Positions 46,688 through 57,350 of a stretch of 64,000 nt of DNA are shown one piece after another (within the stretch, counting starts at the first letter, position 1; the number at the start of each line of letters is the position of its first letter). The translations under genes and the position numbers were made by a program. Source of the DNA: Saccharum officinarum (taxonomy: Eukaryota; Streptophyta; Magnoliopsida; Poales; Poaceae); NCBI GenBank assembly GCA_020631735.1, contig CM036197.1, positions 46,609,880-46,673,879 on the forward strand. The letters are read 5' to 3'. Under the pieces are notes generated by a model. That model ran no database searches, was not told the origin of the DNA, and saw nothing but the letters and a program-made list of their open reading frames with translations.

Positions 46688-47176
46688 TGTTAGAAACAAT
46701 TAGGATCGGTAGTAGTAGATCCAGAGGTACAAGTCTTTGATTCATGAAGAACAACAATATTTCTCATTTAAAGATACTAGGAGAGGTAGTAGTGCAGACC
46801 AGTGGTGTTGGGGAGAACCGGTGCAGAGGAGGAGCTGGAGCCGGTGTTCGCCATCGTCTCGGCGGTGGCGATCTGCGCTAGGCAGCGACGGTCGGTGAAG
46901 GGGGTCGAAGCAGTGGAGACGGTGGCGCGGTGAAGTGGCGGTGAGGGAGCTTCCCGTCACTGACTGCGCCCTCACTAGATCGGATTAGGGTTTCGGTGGG
47001 GTGTGTGACTGCCGGTCAACTTCGTAGCCCGAGCCGCCAGCCCCCACCTATATTTATTGCGCAGCGTGACAGGGGCCCTTCAACCACATACGGTTGGGCG
47101 CCCCCGATCAGGGCGCTTTACCAAGTCCCAGCGGGCCGTTGGGCCTCCTGGGGAGGAGATCAGTTCAACAGTAACA
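46688..47176 (-). repeat. copia-2 5' LTR and adjacent PBS
   Basis: 489 bases bounded by TGTTACTG...TTTCTAACA on the minus strand; a PBS-like TGGCACCCGAGCC lies just beyond (46686-46674). Matches 8300-8789. Confidence 0.88.
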
Positions 47177-47969
47177 CGATCTGCAACATCATATTTTTGA
47201 CCAGTAACATCTATAGATAGCTAAATTACGTTGTTTCACATGGTGAAAGATATATATTAGATAATTAACATCAGTCTTATGTAAATCTATATGCCTATAT
47301 AAATATATTGATGGTCCAAATTCAAAACGATCGATGAAAATTAATCCTGAGTTGACCTTTATACATCTGTGACAAGATATACTCCTATATATTGACTGGT
47401 ACTACTGTCTTAGCTAGCAGAGGTTAGCCGCCGGTTCTCCTTCGTGTTTCTTGTTATTGTCAACCTAAAGTTGAGTGCCTTTCTAGATCTAGACACCTAA
47501 AAACAGTGTCCGACCGGTTAGCCACAAGCTTGCTACAACAACACGCTGCAATTCCGAGTGAGTTCATCAAACTACAGTGAAGCTTTTATTCATTTCAAGA
47601 TCAAACACCAGTGAATGTCCTGTTCTTCTGCGTGCAACTTTGCCGCATGGCACTAATCAGGCAAAGTAGGGCTTAATTTGGCCGCCGATTAGGTACTGTT
47701 GCGAAAATTAGTTGCACGGTTGTAGTCATGGCCGTACGGTGTATCTTTGATTTCCTGCCTCCTGTCGCCCCACTTAGATAACATTATATATGCATGCATG
47801 GTCCATGCATCCACATCTGCATCATTTGCAGGACGTACGACGTACATACTCGATTGAGTTGAGTCCAAACTAAATGTTTCTCTGGTTAACATTTTTACCA
47901 TAAATTGAAAGTTAATGTACCAACAAACTAAAATACATATATGATACTCCACGTTTTCCAATTACAAAA

Positions 47970-48160
47970 TCTAAAAATTGAGTAACTTAAACTAAAAGTC
48001 GGGTATCAAACTAAATTTGAGCTCAATCCGGTATTAAACTAAATTTGGGCTCAATCGAGTATTAAACTAAAAATTGAGTAACTTAACTAAAAGTTTGAGC
48101 TCAGCAGTATATAAAACTAAATTTGAGCTCAATCGGGTATTAAACTAAAAAAAAATTGGA
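47970..48160. repeat. Degenerate short tandem repeat, copy 2
   Basis: Same array of GTATTAAACTAAA / TTTGAGCTCAATC units as at 9580-9770, with small length differences. Confidence 0.6.
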
Positions 48161-49207
48161 CAAACTATTCATATTTTTATAATGAAAAACTAAAAATTAC
48201 AAAAGTTCATTAGTGGGTAGATTATTGGAGCACTAATGTTTACATATTTTTCCTACTGATACATTGGTTTTGCAATATGTTTTAGTATATGAACTAATAT
48301 TAGTACTGAAGAAAAAGGATATGGTTGTTTTCAATCTTCATGCACGTATATGCATGGAGCCATGGAGAGGAATCGTACTGAAATGGACTCCGGAAATTGG
48401 ACTTGATGGTAGAGTCACAATTGCACACAGTAGCAGTATGTTTTATATAAAGAAGAAAACATCCATTCACTTGGAAAACTTCGTTTTCATGAGTACATCC
48501 AAATTAGTTAAACGACGACAAGGCTCCAATCTCTCCTGTAAACTCCAAAGTCAGATAAAACGCAAGGCACAACAACTACACAACAAGCACGTCCAAGAGT
48601 TGCAATGATTGTTATTGTGTGCGGACCATCAAGAAAACAACCCATCATGCATCTTAGAGAGTTAAGTATGTACTTACTACTAGTATCTAGCAAACTTAAG
48701 TAAAAGCGCCACTTCATTAAACAAAGCCAATAATTAGCCATCTCAAAGTACATCATCAACATGAACCCTCTAGTAGCCTAGTAGCAGTAGCAGTAGTATC
48801 TTTCAGATAATTGAAACCTGATGTTTGTCTGTCCATGCATCTCCCACCATTATTTGTATGCAAAACCTCTCACATCCAACTTGGATTAACAGCCAAACCG
48901 ATCGCAAAGCAGAGACGATGATGACCACACAATGCAAGCTTACATCAAAGTACAAGAATTGCTCACTACTAAGCATATAGCTCACCAGCTCTACTAATGT
49001 CCTTGAGCACAGTACTAGTAGTAGTTTAGTAGCTAGACAGCGGCAGGGCAGCTAATATAATGAGCAGTTGCAGAAGTACGGTATAGCTAGTAGCTAGGCA
49101 GGACGCAGGAGGCAGCTAGCAGCATGCCTGAGATCTAACGGCCGTGCACGCATGCATGCGCTCTCACCGGGAGCTTGCTTGCCTTTTCCGGCCGGTATAC
49201 ACGGTGG

Positions 49208-49638
49208 TCACATGAGTAGGCTCCTGATGACGGCGGCCTGCTCGCTGGTGACATCGGCGGAGGCCAGCAGCTCGGCGAGCGTCTCGCTGAGGTTGTCCAC
49301 CTCCTGGTGCAGGCTCCTGATGTAGCTGCACGTGTCCTGAAGCACCCTCGCCGCCGAGCCCTGCATTCTTCCTTGTCCTTGTGAGCTCGCTGCTACTTAT
49401 ATAAGGAGAGGTCTACGACGACGAGCAAACAATTTGCTGGCGGCTGCACTAGTACATCAGAGTGCTGAGTAGTACTTACCCTATGTGCGCCATTGCGAGT
49501 TTGAGACTCCGGGAGCAGCGCCTGAAGCTTGGACAGGAGCTCGGAGATTTGGTCCTCCGAGATGGACCTCGACGTCGACGACGACAGCGAGCTCCCGGCA
49601 CGCCTTGTGCGTGATGACCTCCGGCTGCTACTCGACAT
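49208..49638 (-). CDS. ILI/PRE-like atypical helix-loop-helix protein, block copy 2
   Basis: Exons 49638-49480 and 49360-49208 (stop) encode a 103-residue protein that appears identical to that of copy 1 ([10 protein letters not shown] ... [10 protein letters not shown]), with synonymous or intronic changes only (the donor is GTAAGT here and GTAAGC in copy 1). The HLH lacks a basic region, so it should act by dimerising with other bHLH proteins. Both copies look functional. Regulatory differences exist: 15 bases are missing next to the TATA box, and TA and CTAG tracts in the leader differ. Identical proteins point to a recent duplication or to two alleles assembled in series. Confidence 0.92.
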
Positions 49639-49837
49639 GTCGTTTGCTTGCTGCAATCTGATTATATATATATATGTGTGTGTGGTTCGGAGCAGCTAGC
49701 TTAATTAGCTAGCTGATAGTAAGAGCAGTGCTTGCAGGTGAAACGAAGTAGCTAGCTAGAAGAGCGAGAGAGCTCGGGGAGTAGACAAGCTCTAGCTTGC
49801 TTTAAGGCAGGTGATCAGTGGCAGTTGCAGATGGTGC

Positions 49838-49846
49838 TATATATAA
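49838..49846 (-). promoter_or_regulatory. TATA box of the ILI/PRE-like gene, copy 2
   Basis: Minus-strand TTATATATA, about 200 bases upstream of the ATG at 49638; the sequence directly downstream of it lacks the 15 bases found in copy 1. Confidence 0.5.
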
Positions 49847-50701
49847 TGAGGAGATGGCCGGCAGGGCTGCGCGGCGTGCGAGTGATGGATCGGAGGATGT
49901 GGGGAAGCAATCGATCGGGGTGAGCCGGAAGGGGGGCATGCAGGCCGGAGGGAGAAAGCGAGAGTTATAATGTGCGAGGAAGACGTGCCGGGGTATGGCG
50001 TTATGGAGGCTGCTGAAACGAAGGAGAAGGCGGATTCATGGCCGGGCTGCTGCGAGCATGGAGGAGCAACCAAGTGTTGGTTTCTGTACTTGTATTATTG
50101 CGGCCTCTGGATTTGTCTGTACTATGTGTGGGTTTTCTATATCTGCGCCTGTGTGTGTGTGGCTCCACCGCCTGGATCTGCATAGTTGCATTGCATGCAG
50201 CGATGCAGCAGGGCATCGATCTCTGAACCCGCTTCAATAGATTATTAGTCGTCTTTAGCAAGCAGAATCTTGTTTATTTCTGTAATCGCAAATTGTTTAC
50301 AAGCACGATTCGTACTAGTATTCTTGCTTGAAGTATCTATCAGTAGAAAAATCATCAGCATCCTGCCGGAAACCGGTCGAAGCATCGTTTTCAGCAGTGG
50401 AGCAGCGTTGAGTTATTGATTACCAAAAAAGAAAACAAATCTGAGTTTTCTTTAGAGGCGTTGAGCAGAGTACTGCTACTCGTGCTGCTGCACGTGGTCG
50501 CAAGCTTCTGTGGTACTATTACTAGTACTTTGGCACTGTGCTTTTGGCACTGTGTTTATGACTATTTACAAATGATTTGCTCGGTAAATATATAGTTGGA
50601 ACATCTAGGGATGCTGCAAAATTTGTACTCAGGGTTGTCCGAAGCTAGCTGCGTGGGGGCGAGATTACTAAAACTATATAAAATGGTGGTCTCAGCCAGT
50701 C

Positions 50702-50714
50702 GAGGACGACGGCC
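50702..50714. repeat. LINE left target-site duplication
   Basis: GAGGACGACGGCC, repeated at 52687-52699 after the A-rich tail. Confidence 0.85.
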
Positions 50715-52686
50715 AACGGGCTTACAACAGAACGAAGACACCGGCCCTTCTGTTCAAGCATTTGACACGGTTTCGTGGGAATACATTCTGGAGCTACTAT
50801 AACATCGAGGTTTTAGCCACAAGTGGAGAGATTGGTTAAGCCTCCTGTTCAGAAGTTCACACTCCTCAGTGCTACTTAATGGCGTCCCGGGGAAGAGGAT
50901 AAAGCATGCGAGAGAGCTCCGTCAGGGCGATCCGTTATCACCGTACCTCTTCATTCTAGCCATCGACACTCTACAACGGATTTTGGACGCTGCTACAGAA
51001 GACGGCGTCCTCAATCCCCTACGTGGGAGGCATGCTAAGCTTAGACTATCTCTGTATGCTGACGATGCTGTTATCTTTTTGAACCCGGTGCAAGAAGAGG
51101 TTGCAGCGCTTTTCGAAATCCTGGAGCAATTTGGAAACGCCAGTGGGCCAAAGCTAAACATTGGGAAATGCCTGGTTGCCCCCATCAGGTGCTCGGGATT
51201 GGACCTAGATCATATCCTGAAACCTTTTGCAGGCCAGAGAGTGTCATTCCCAATCAACTATCTAGGCCTACCACTAACTCTGGGTCGGCTGAAATTGGTG
51301 CATGTCCAGAGTTTCCTCGATAAGACAAGGGCCAAGCTGGCAGGTTGGCAGGGCCGGCTCCTAAATACAGCTGGACACCGCGAGCTGGTATGCTCGGTCC
51401 TCACTGCCACCCCAATCTATCTACTGTCCGCTCTCAAGGTGCCTAAGCAACTTACGGAAGACATAGACAAGGTGTGACGCCGCTTTCTATGGGCCGATGA
51501 CAATGAGCTGTCAGGCGGCAAGTGCAAGGTGGCATGGCCCTTAGTCTCTAAGCCGATAGAATTTGGAGGCCTGGGGATCCTGGACTTTGAGAGGTTCAGC
51601 AGGGCCCTCCGCCTGCGGTGGCTCTGGATCTCGTGGGCTGATCCACAAAGGGCTTGGTCCGGGATGCCGCTACCAACTGACACTGTGGATGTCGCCCTCT
51701 TCGCATCTGCCACTACAGTTTCAGTCCGGAATGGACGTACGGCGCTATTCTGGCACTCAAGCTGGGTACATAGCCGCCCACTGTCATCCCTTTTCCCTTT
51801 GCTATACAGCCACAACAGGAGGAAGAATATGACTGTTTATGAAGCACTCCATCAAGGGACATGGATTAAGGACGTTGCATACAACCTGAACAATGACCTT
51901 CTCACATAATACTTTAGGCTATGGGACCTGCTGCAGTCATTGGAGATTGATCTGAACAGCACCGAGAGTGACCATATTTGCTGGATGTTGGAGGCATCCG
52001 GGAAATACACTACCAGATCAGCTTATAGCATCCAATTCAGCGGCAACATTGCTTCAAATTTTCCGAAGCTAATATGGAAAGCATGGGCGCCTCCAAAATG
52101 CAAGTTCTTTGTCTGGCTTCTACTGCAAGACCGGCTTTGGACAGCGGCGCGGCTACAGGTACGCGGCTGGGAAAATAATTATTTCTGCGGACTTTGCATT
52201 AGGATCCTGGAGACTGCAATGCATCTATTTGTCGAATGCCCCTTCTCCCGCGCCATATGGGAGCACGTAGCCATCTGGAGCAACTGTGGGAATTTGAGTC
52301 CACTGCGATGGACTAAAGCCATTGATGTTGAAGATTGGTTTCTGTCGATGACTGAAAGGGGAAGCAAAATGGCTCACACTCTAGCGATCTTAACACTTTG
52401 GTGCATTTGGAAGCACCGGAACGTCGTGGTCTTCAATGCCTCCACGAGTACAGTGTTGCAGGTAGTTGCTCGGATTAAAGATGAGGCATCTTTGTGGGCT
52501 AGTGCTGGGGGGAAGGTTCTCACCCCCCTATTTGTTGTAACCAATGTTACGAGTAATTAGCTTGAGTATCTAACCCCCCTGTAGCGGTCTGCTACAGGAG
52601 GCTGCATCTCTCGCTCATTATGTTGTAAACTCTCTCCTTTCTTATTAATATAATGCCGGGCAACCGGATCTTTCAAAAAAAAAAAA
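50715..52686 (+). mobile_element. 5'-truncated L1-type LINE inserted in block copy 2
   Basis: About 2 kb ending in an A-run and flanked by a 13-base duplication (GAGGACGACGGCC). The endonuclease and the front of the reverse transcriptase are missing, the usual 5' truncation. A single frame runs through RT motifs (DTVSWEYI; LRQGDPLSPYLFILAIDTLQ; YADDAVIFL with intact YADD) and the zf-RVT region (WKAWAPPKCKFFVWLLLQDR; CGLCIRILETAMHLFVECPF) to 52560. It is broken only by TAA at 50800, TGA at 51475 and TAA at 51907, each explicable by one C-to-T change. Confidence 0.92.
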
Positions 52687-52699
52687 GAGGACGACGGCC
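52687..52699. repeat. LINE right target-site duplication
   Basis: GAGGACGACGGCC directly after the A-run; pairs with 50702-50714. Confidence 0.85.
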
Positions 52700-53392
52700 T
52701 ACGTGGATTACAGTAAGACCTAAGACGTGGCCCATACACACCCAACCAAAACCAACTAGTAGCTTCAAGTCCTCGTCTCTTGCCTTAAATTTGGATGTCT
52801 ATTCTCTCCTCTAAAAAAAACGTCTCATTCTTTCTATTGGCAAATGTCGAATGCTGGAGCGATCGAGGGACGATGGTGGACGTCACGATTGTGGTCACAC
52901 GGCCGGTGCCACATGAACTGAGTGGATCCACGTACACATACAGGTATAGTCGTCACAACCAGATCTCTCTCAACACACATGATCAGAGCCACTGGCTGGC
53001 TCGCTCGCTATAAACTCGATGGATCACTCAGCTGTCCGGAAATAGTGCCGGGCAACAGTTGGGCTTATAGAAATCTACCAACTACCCTGCAGGATCGATA
53101 GATCCGTCCACCGCCTCATCATGAAATATGTATATCCAATTATATATATATGTTTGACCAGCTCTATTTATATAATTCCGATTTGAGGGGGTGCCGATCG
53201 ATCCATGGGCGACGAGAGCAACACGTCTGTCTACGTCTACCGGCAGAATGGATACCATACCAGATGGTCCTGATCATGCATCGAAGCTAGTACATTATTG
53301 GGGGGTCAACAAGCAAGATGCTCGTTTCGTGATCTCGAAGGACGGACGAGACGAGCTAGTGGACTGGAGCCCTCATCCTGATCGATGCATGC

Positions 53393-54982
53393 TAGAAATG
53401 CTATATGTGCAATGCACCCAGCCAGCATATCATCGCCTTACGTGGAGCGGGAGTCTCGAAGCTGAAATCATGCATGCATACCAGCAGTAGCCACCGATGA
53501 CAGGGACGACGACGACGGGACGAGCTCACCGGAATCTGGTCGGCGGGTCACAAATCACGCTGACGACTGACCTGCATGCATGCCGATTGCCGCCTGTGTG
53601 AACTGTGCCGGTTTTATCTCAGGCCAGGGCCAGGTATGGGATCGGTCGGATTCGCCTAGTGCGGCCTTGGGCCTTGTCTGAAGTGTGAACTGTGTATGGA
53701 AATCCCAGCCTGATAAAGTTGGCGTCAGTGAAAAGTGATGCTGTGTCGCTGTCCGTGTCGTGCGACCCTACAGTTACAGCGTGCTGCTACTTGGCCCATG
53801 CTTCCACGACCGAACAATCCACCACGGATCCACGCCCCACTGCTGATGACGGGTACCTTCGTGCACGCGCCGCTCTCTTCGGAGATTCGCAGTGAAAGAT
53901 GTTTGTCATGGCCCATGGGAAGATCTTCTCTGTCTTCTTGGACACTATTTACGATCGAGTCGTCAAAGTAAGAAGAAATGATCAATGACTACAGCAGAGA
54001 GTATAGTAAGTAGCTAATATTACTCCTATAGTCCCATTCTACTGTATATATACAGCCGTGAGAGAAGAAGCGATAATAATTGGCTAATGAGTAGTAGGAG
54101 ACTAGGAGTACATGTAGTATATGCTTCCTGGATTCTCGTTTGGTGGGGTCGGAGAAGGCCAATCATGACGCTATGATTTGTTTAGCGACAGCACGAGGCC
54201 GGGCGTCCGATCCGTCACGCCCTCCGACGATCATCCCGAGCAAACGACGAAAAACAAAGCGAGTGGCCCGGCCAGGGGCACCCAATGCAACAGCAACATG
54301 CATGATCTCCCGCCCGTCCCCAGCTCGGTCAAAAGACAAAGACCAACGAACCAGAAGGCAGAAGCCGGGGCGGCAGAATCTCCCGGGCCTGCAGGGCAGG
54401 GCAGGACCACGCTGGTCGTGGTCGGTCGCGGACAGGAACAGAGCGCTCGGCGCTCGGCGGCGGCCTCCTGATTGGGGCCGATGGCATCTGCCGATCCCAT
54501 CGATAGCATGGCATCCCAGGACCGATCGAGCAGCCACCGACCGACGGACCGGTTCGGCTCCTCGTTTCTGGAGAGGGATGAGGGAGTAGCAACGAACTCG
54601 CTCACAGCTAGTACCTTCGCAGGTGACAGGTCGCCGATCGCAGCAAGATCTAGCGCTCGCCGCACGAGCACGACCATGTGTGTCGCCACCGGTTGCTGCT
54701 GGTGGTGGAGTGGACCTCGGGGCACGCGCCGAGCGTATGCCGGCCACGCGGCAGCATGGCGAGCGCGCCGACCTTGTGTGTCGTCGTACGTACTCCTAGT
54801 CCTACCAATGGCAACGAGAGATCGATGGTTTTTGACCCGCTCTCGGGCCTCGCCCGCCTGCTTCGGTTGTCCATTCTCACTCAAAGGCTCCCATAACGCA
54901 AACACTACTCCTAGCACTACCAGAACTTAACATGGGCAGTTGGCATGCATACACGGATCGAGAAAGATCATCGGATCGAGAT
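53393..54982. other. Intergenic, no gene supported
   Basis: GC-rich in 54150-54900, with overlapping open frames on both strands that show no recognisable domain and are typical of GC-rich plant DNA. No splice-supported gene model was found. Confidence 0.5.
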
Positions 54983-54987
54983 TGCAC

Positions 54988-55424
54988 TGTTAGTTTGATC
55001 TCCACTGGACTTGGCCCAACGGCCTTGTCTGGGCCCTAATCTCGCGTCCTGATCGGGGACGCCCAGCCCAATGACGTGGCTGGTGGGCCCCCGTCGCGCA
55101 GTGCTATAAAAATAGGAGGTGGGGGCCAGTGGTTAGGAACGAGGTTCACCGCCCAGCTGCCACCCACTCCGAACCCTAGCCGATCTAGAGGGTATCACTG
55201 CCAGCGATGGGAAGACCCACCGGTGCTGCCACTGCCTCCTCGTCACCGACACCAGGCGAGTTCCTCCAACCAGGATCATCGGTAACATCGTTTCTCTCCA
55301 TTCCCATTCCATCCTCTCTGTCTCTATCTAGATCTCTCGGATCTATGTGATGATCTACTCATTTATCCAGTAAAGAAAGAATTCACCCACTGGATCTGCA
55401 CCTAAACGATCCTAAAACATAACA
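54988..55424 (+). repeat. copia-3 5' LTR
   Basis: 437 bases, TGTTAGTTTGATC...ACATAACA. Contains a TATA-like CTATAAAAATAG near 55104, the likely promoter of the element. Confidence 0.95.
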
Positions 55425-55425
55425 T

Positions 55426-55437
55426 TGGTATCAGAGC
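55426..55437 (+). other. copia-3 primer-binding site
   Basis: TGGTATCAGAGC, complementary to the 3' end of initiator methionine tRNA, one base after the LTR. Confidence 0.93.
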
Positions 55438-57350
55438 GAAGGTTGTTATCGTGTAGATCTAGATCGGGATTGAGAAAAGATGCAGAAACGATTTTCGAAT
55501 CGGATGAATTTGAAACCCTAACCCTAAAGAATTAGAATGAAAGGAGAAAGAAAAGGGGCAGTTGGCCCACCTACGGCTCACCTGCCGTAGTCACCACCGC
55601 GCGTCGCACGGGTAGAACACCCGCCGTCACGCGGGAAGAACATATTGGGGTTAGTAGGAAAGGAAAAGAAATGAAATGAATTTTTTTTTGATTCGGATGA
55701 ACACCCCAAACCCTAAACCTAACACTAAAGAGTAGAGAAGAAAGGATATCACCGTCGTCGTGCGGCTGCGGGAAGGAGAAGACGCCGCGTTCACCGGTGT
55801 TTCCCCAAGTCAACCCGGGCCGCCGCCGGTGAGTCCACACCACCATCGCGCCGGGCTACGCTTGAGCTTGGGGCCATGGGCACCGTCGCAAGGCCCCTCG
55901 ACGGTGGCGCGCTCAGCCTTGTGCGAGCGCGCGCACCGGCGAGGAGCTCCGCGGTGGTGCCGCCTCCATCCCGTTCTCCGGCGGCCATGGAGCCGCTGCC
56001 CCTCTGTGTCGCGGATGCAGAGAAGAGAAGGGAAAGGTAAGAGAAGAAGAGGGAGCAGCCGGACTTCCTCCGGCAGTGGAACCCTCACAAGGCACCGACC
56101 GCCACCGGGGACGCCGTCGGAGCCTCTCTCGGCTGCGGCTGAGAGAGAAGGTGGAGGGGAATGAACCTAGGGTTGGGGGTGGAAGCGGCCGGCAGGGAGT
56201 TTTGTTCTCCCGAAACGCGTGGTCAGCCGTCGGATCGACGAAGAAGAAGATCGAACGGGTAGCAGCACGCGGGCTGAAATCGGCCCAAGAGGGAATGAGA
56301 AATCCCGGCCCAGGCCCAGGTTGCGGCCTGGGCGCGGGGGAGGCAGCGCGCGGCCTTGGGCCGCTGTCGCGTATGAAGCAGGCCGCGGGCCAAAATCCTC
56401 AACTGGGCCGCACAGATGCGGTGCTGGGCAACACGATTGAGCTGAGCAGGCCACCGCGCGAGCTAGGCCTTCGGGCTGAAATGAACAGAGAACTAGCTGA
56501 GCCTATGGGCCAAATGAACAGCAGAAGAAAGTTTTAATTCTTAATATTATTCAGAAGCTTATTTGACAGTTTGTTTTATCTCTAAATTTCTGGGAATTTT
56601 GCACCAACGTGTTAGATTTTCCAGAGAGTAGATGAATACATGAAAGTGCTTCTAAATAAGAATTATTTTAAGAATTTTGTCACGTTTTCCGCTGCAAAGA
56701 AAAGAAAAGAATAATGTCTTCTTATTAAATCCGAACCAACGGGAGGATTTAATTTGAAGAGCAGTTACAACTGTTCAGAAAATGATGAAAAGTTTATCCC
56801 CTAATTTAAAAAATTGGAACCAACAAGAAAAAAAATTTTAATTAGAGGGATATTCACATTATGATTTAAGTGAAATTATGATATTGTTATTTTCTGACCA
56901 ACGTTGATGATAACAATATTATAAGCTTATTTATGAGTTTGAGGTTGAAATTTAAATCTCTGATATATTATGCATCAAAGTGATCAATTTTTCAGAGAAT
57001 AGATAAAGATCAAGAAATGCTCATGAAACAGAAAGATGTATTTTCCGCTGCAATGATGATGATGATCTTCTAATTAAATTCGAACCAACGGGAGAATTTA
57101 ATTTTGAAGAGTGTTAATAATAATTGACTGTGATGTGAAATTAATGTACAAGAATATTGTATTCATGATGTTGCTAATTTTAGCAAAAGTTATTGATAGA
57201 GAATTTTATGAATTTTATCTATGAATTTTATGCATTTAATTCTATTTCTGCCCAACGGTGATATAGAATTAATGTATAAGAAAGTTGTTTTGTTCTATAT
57301 CTGCCCAAAGGTGATATAGTATAGAACATAAAGAAATCAGAGTTCAATGA
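55438..57350 (+). other. copia-3 leader: GC-rich part, then AACGTTGA-type repeats
   Basis: 55560-56540 is GC-rich with chance frames. 56700-57320 carries recurrent motifs: GAACCAACGGGAGGATTTAA, GACCAACGTTGATGATAACA, CCCAACGGTGATATAGAATT, CCCAAAGGTGATATAGTATA. The arrangement mirrors the copia-2 leader. Confidence 0.65.

Larger units (their letters stand above)
43174..47176 (-). mobile_element. Second copia element (copia-2), 5' half only
   Basis: Minus-strand order from the right: 5' LTR 47176-46688, PBS, GC-rich then AT-rich leader, gag (from 45477), partial protease, integrase; the gap then removes RT, RNase H and the 3' LTR. Gag-protease-integrase order and motifs are copia-type. Its LTR and PBS lie at the left edge of block copy 2, matching the lone LTR at 8300-8789. 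Confidence 0.9.
46671..53392. repeat. Large duplicated block, copy 2
   Basis: Counterpart of 8283-13268 in the same orientation; longer because of a 2-kb LINE (50715-52686). Sequence continues uniquely past 53392, whereas copy 1 stops at a gap. The offset between copies is constant (38391) across the HLH coding exons. Confidence 0.93.

Noticed and set aside
54163..54917. Overlapping 150-230 codon frames on both strands
   Set aside because: GC-rich chance frames with no domain and no supported splice sites.
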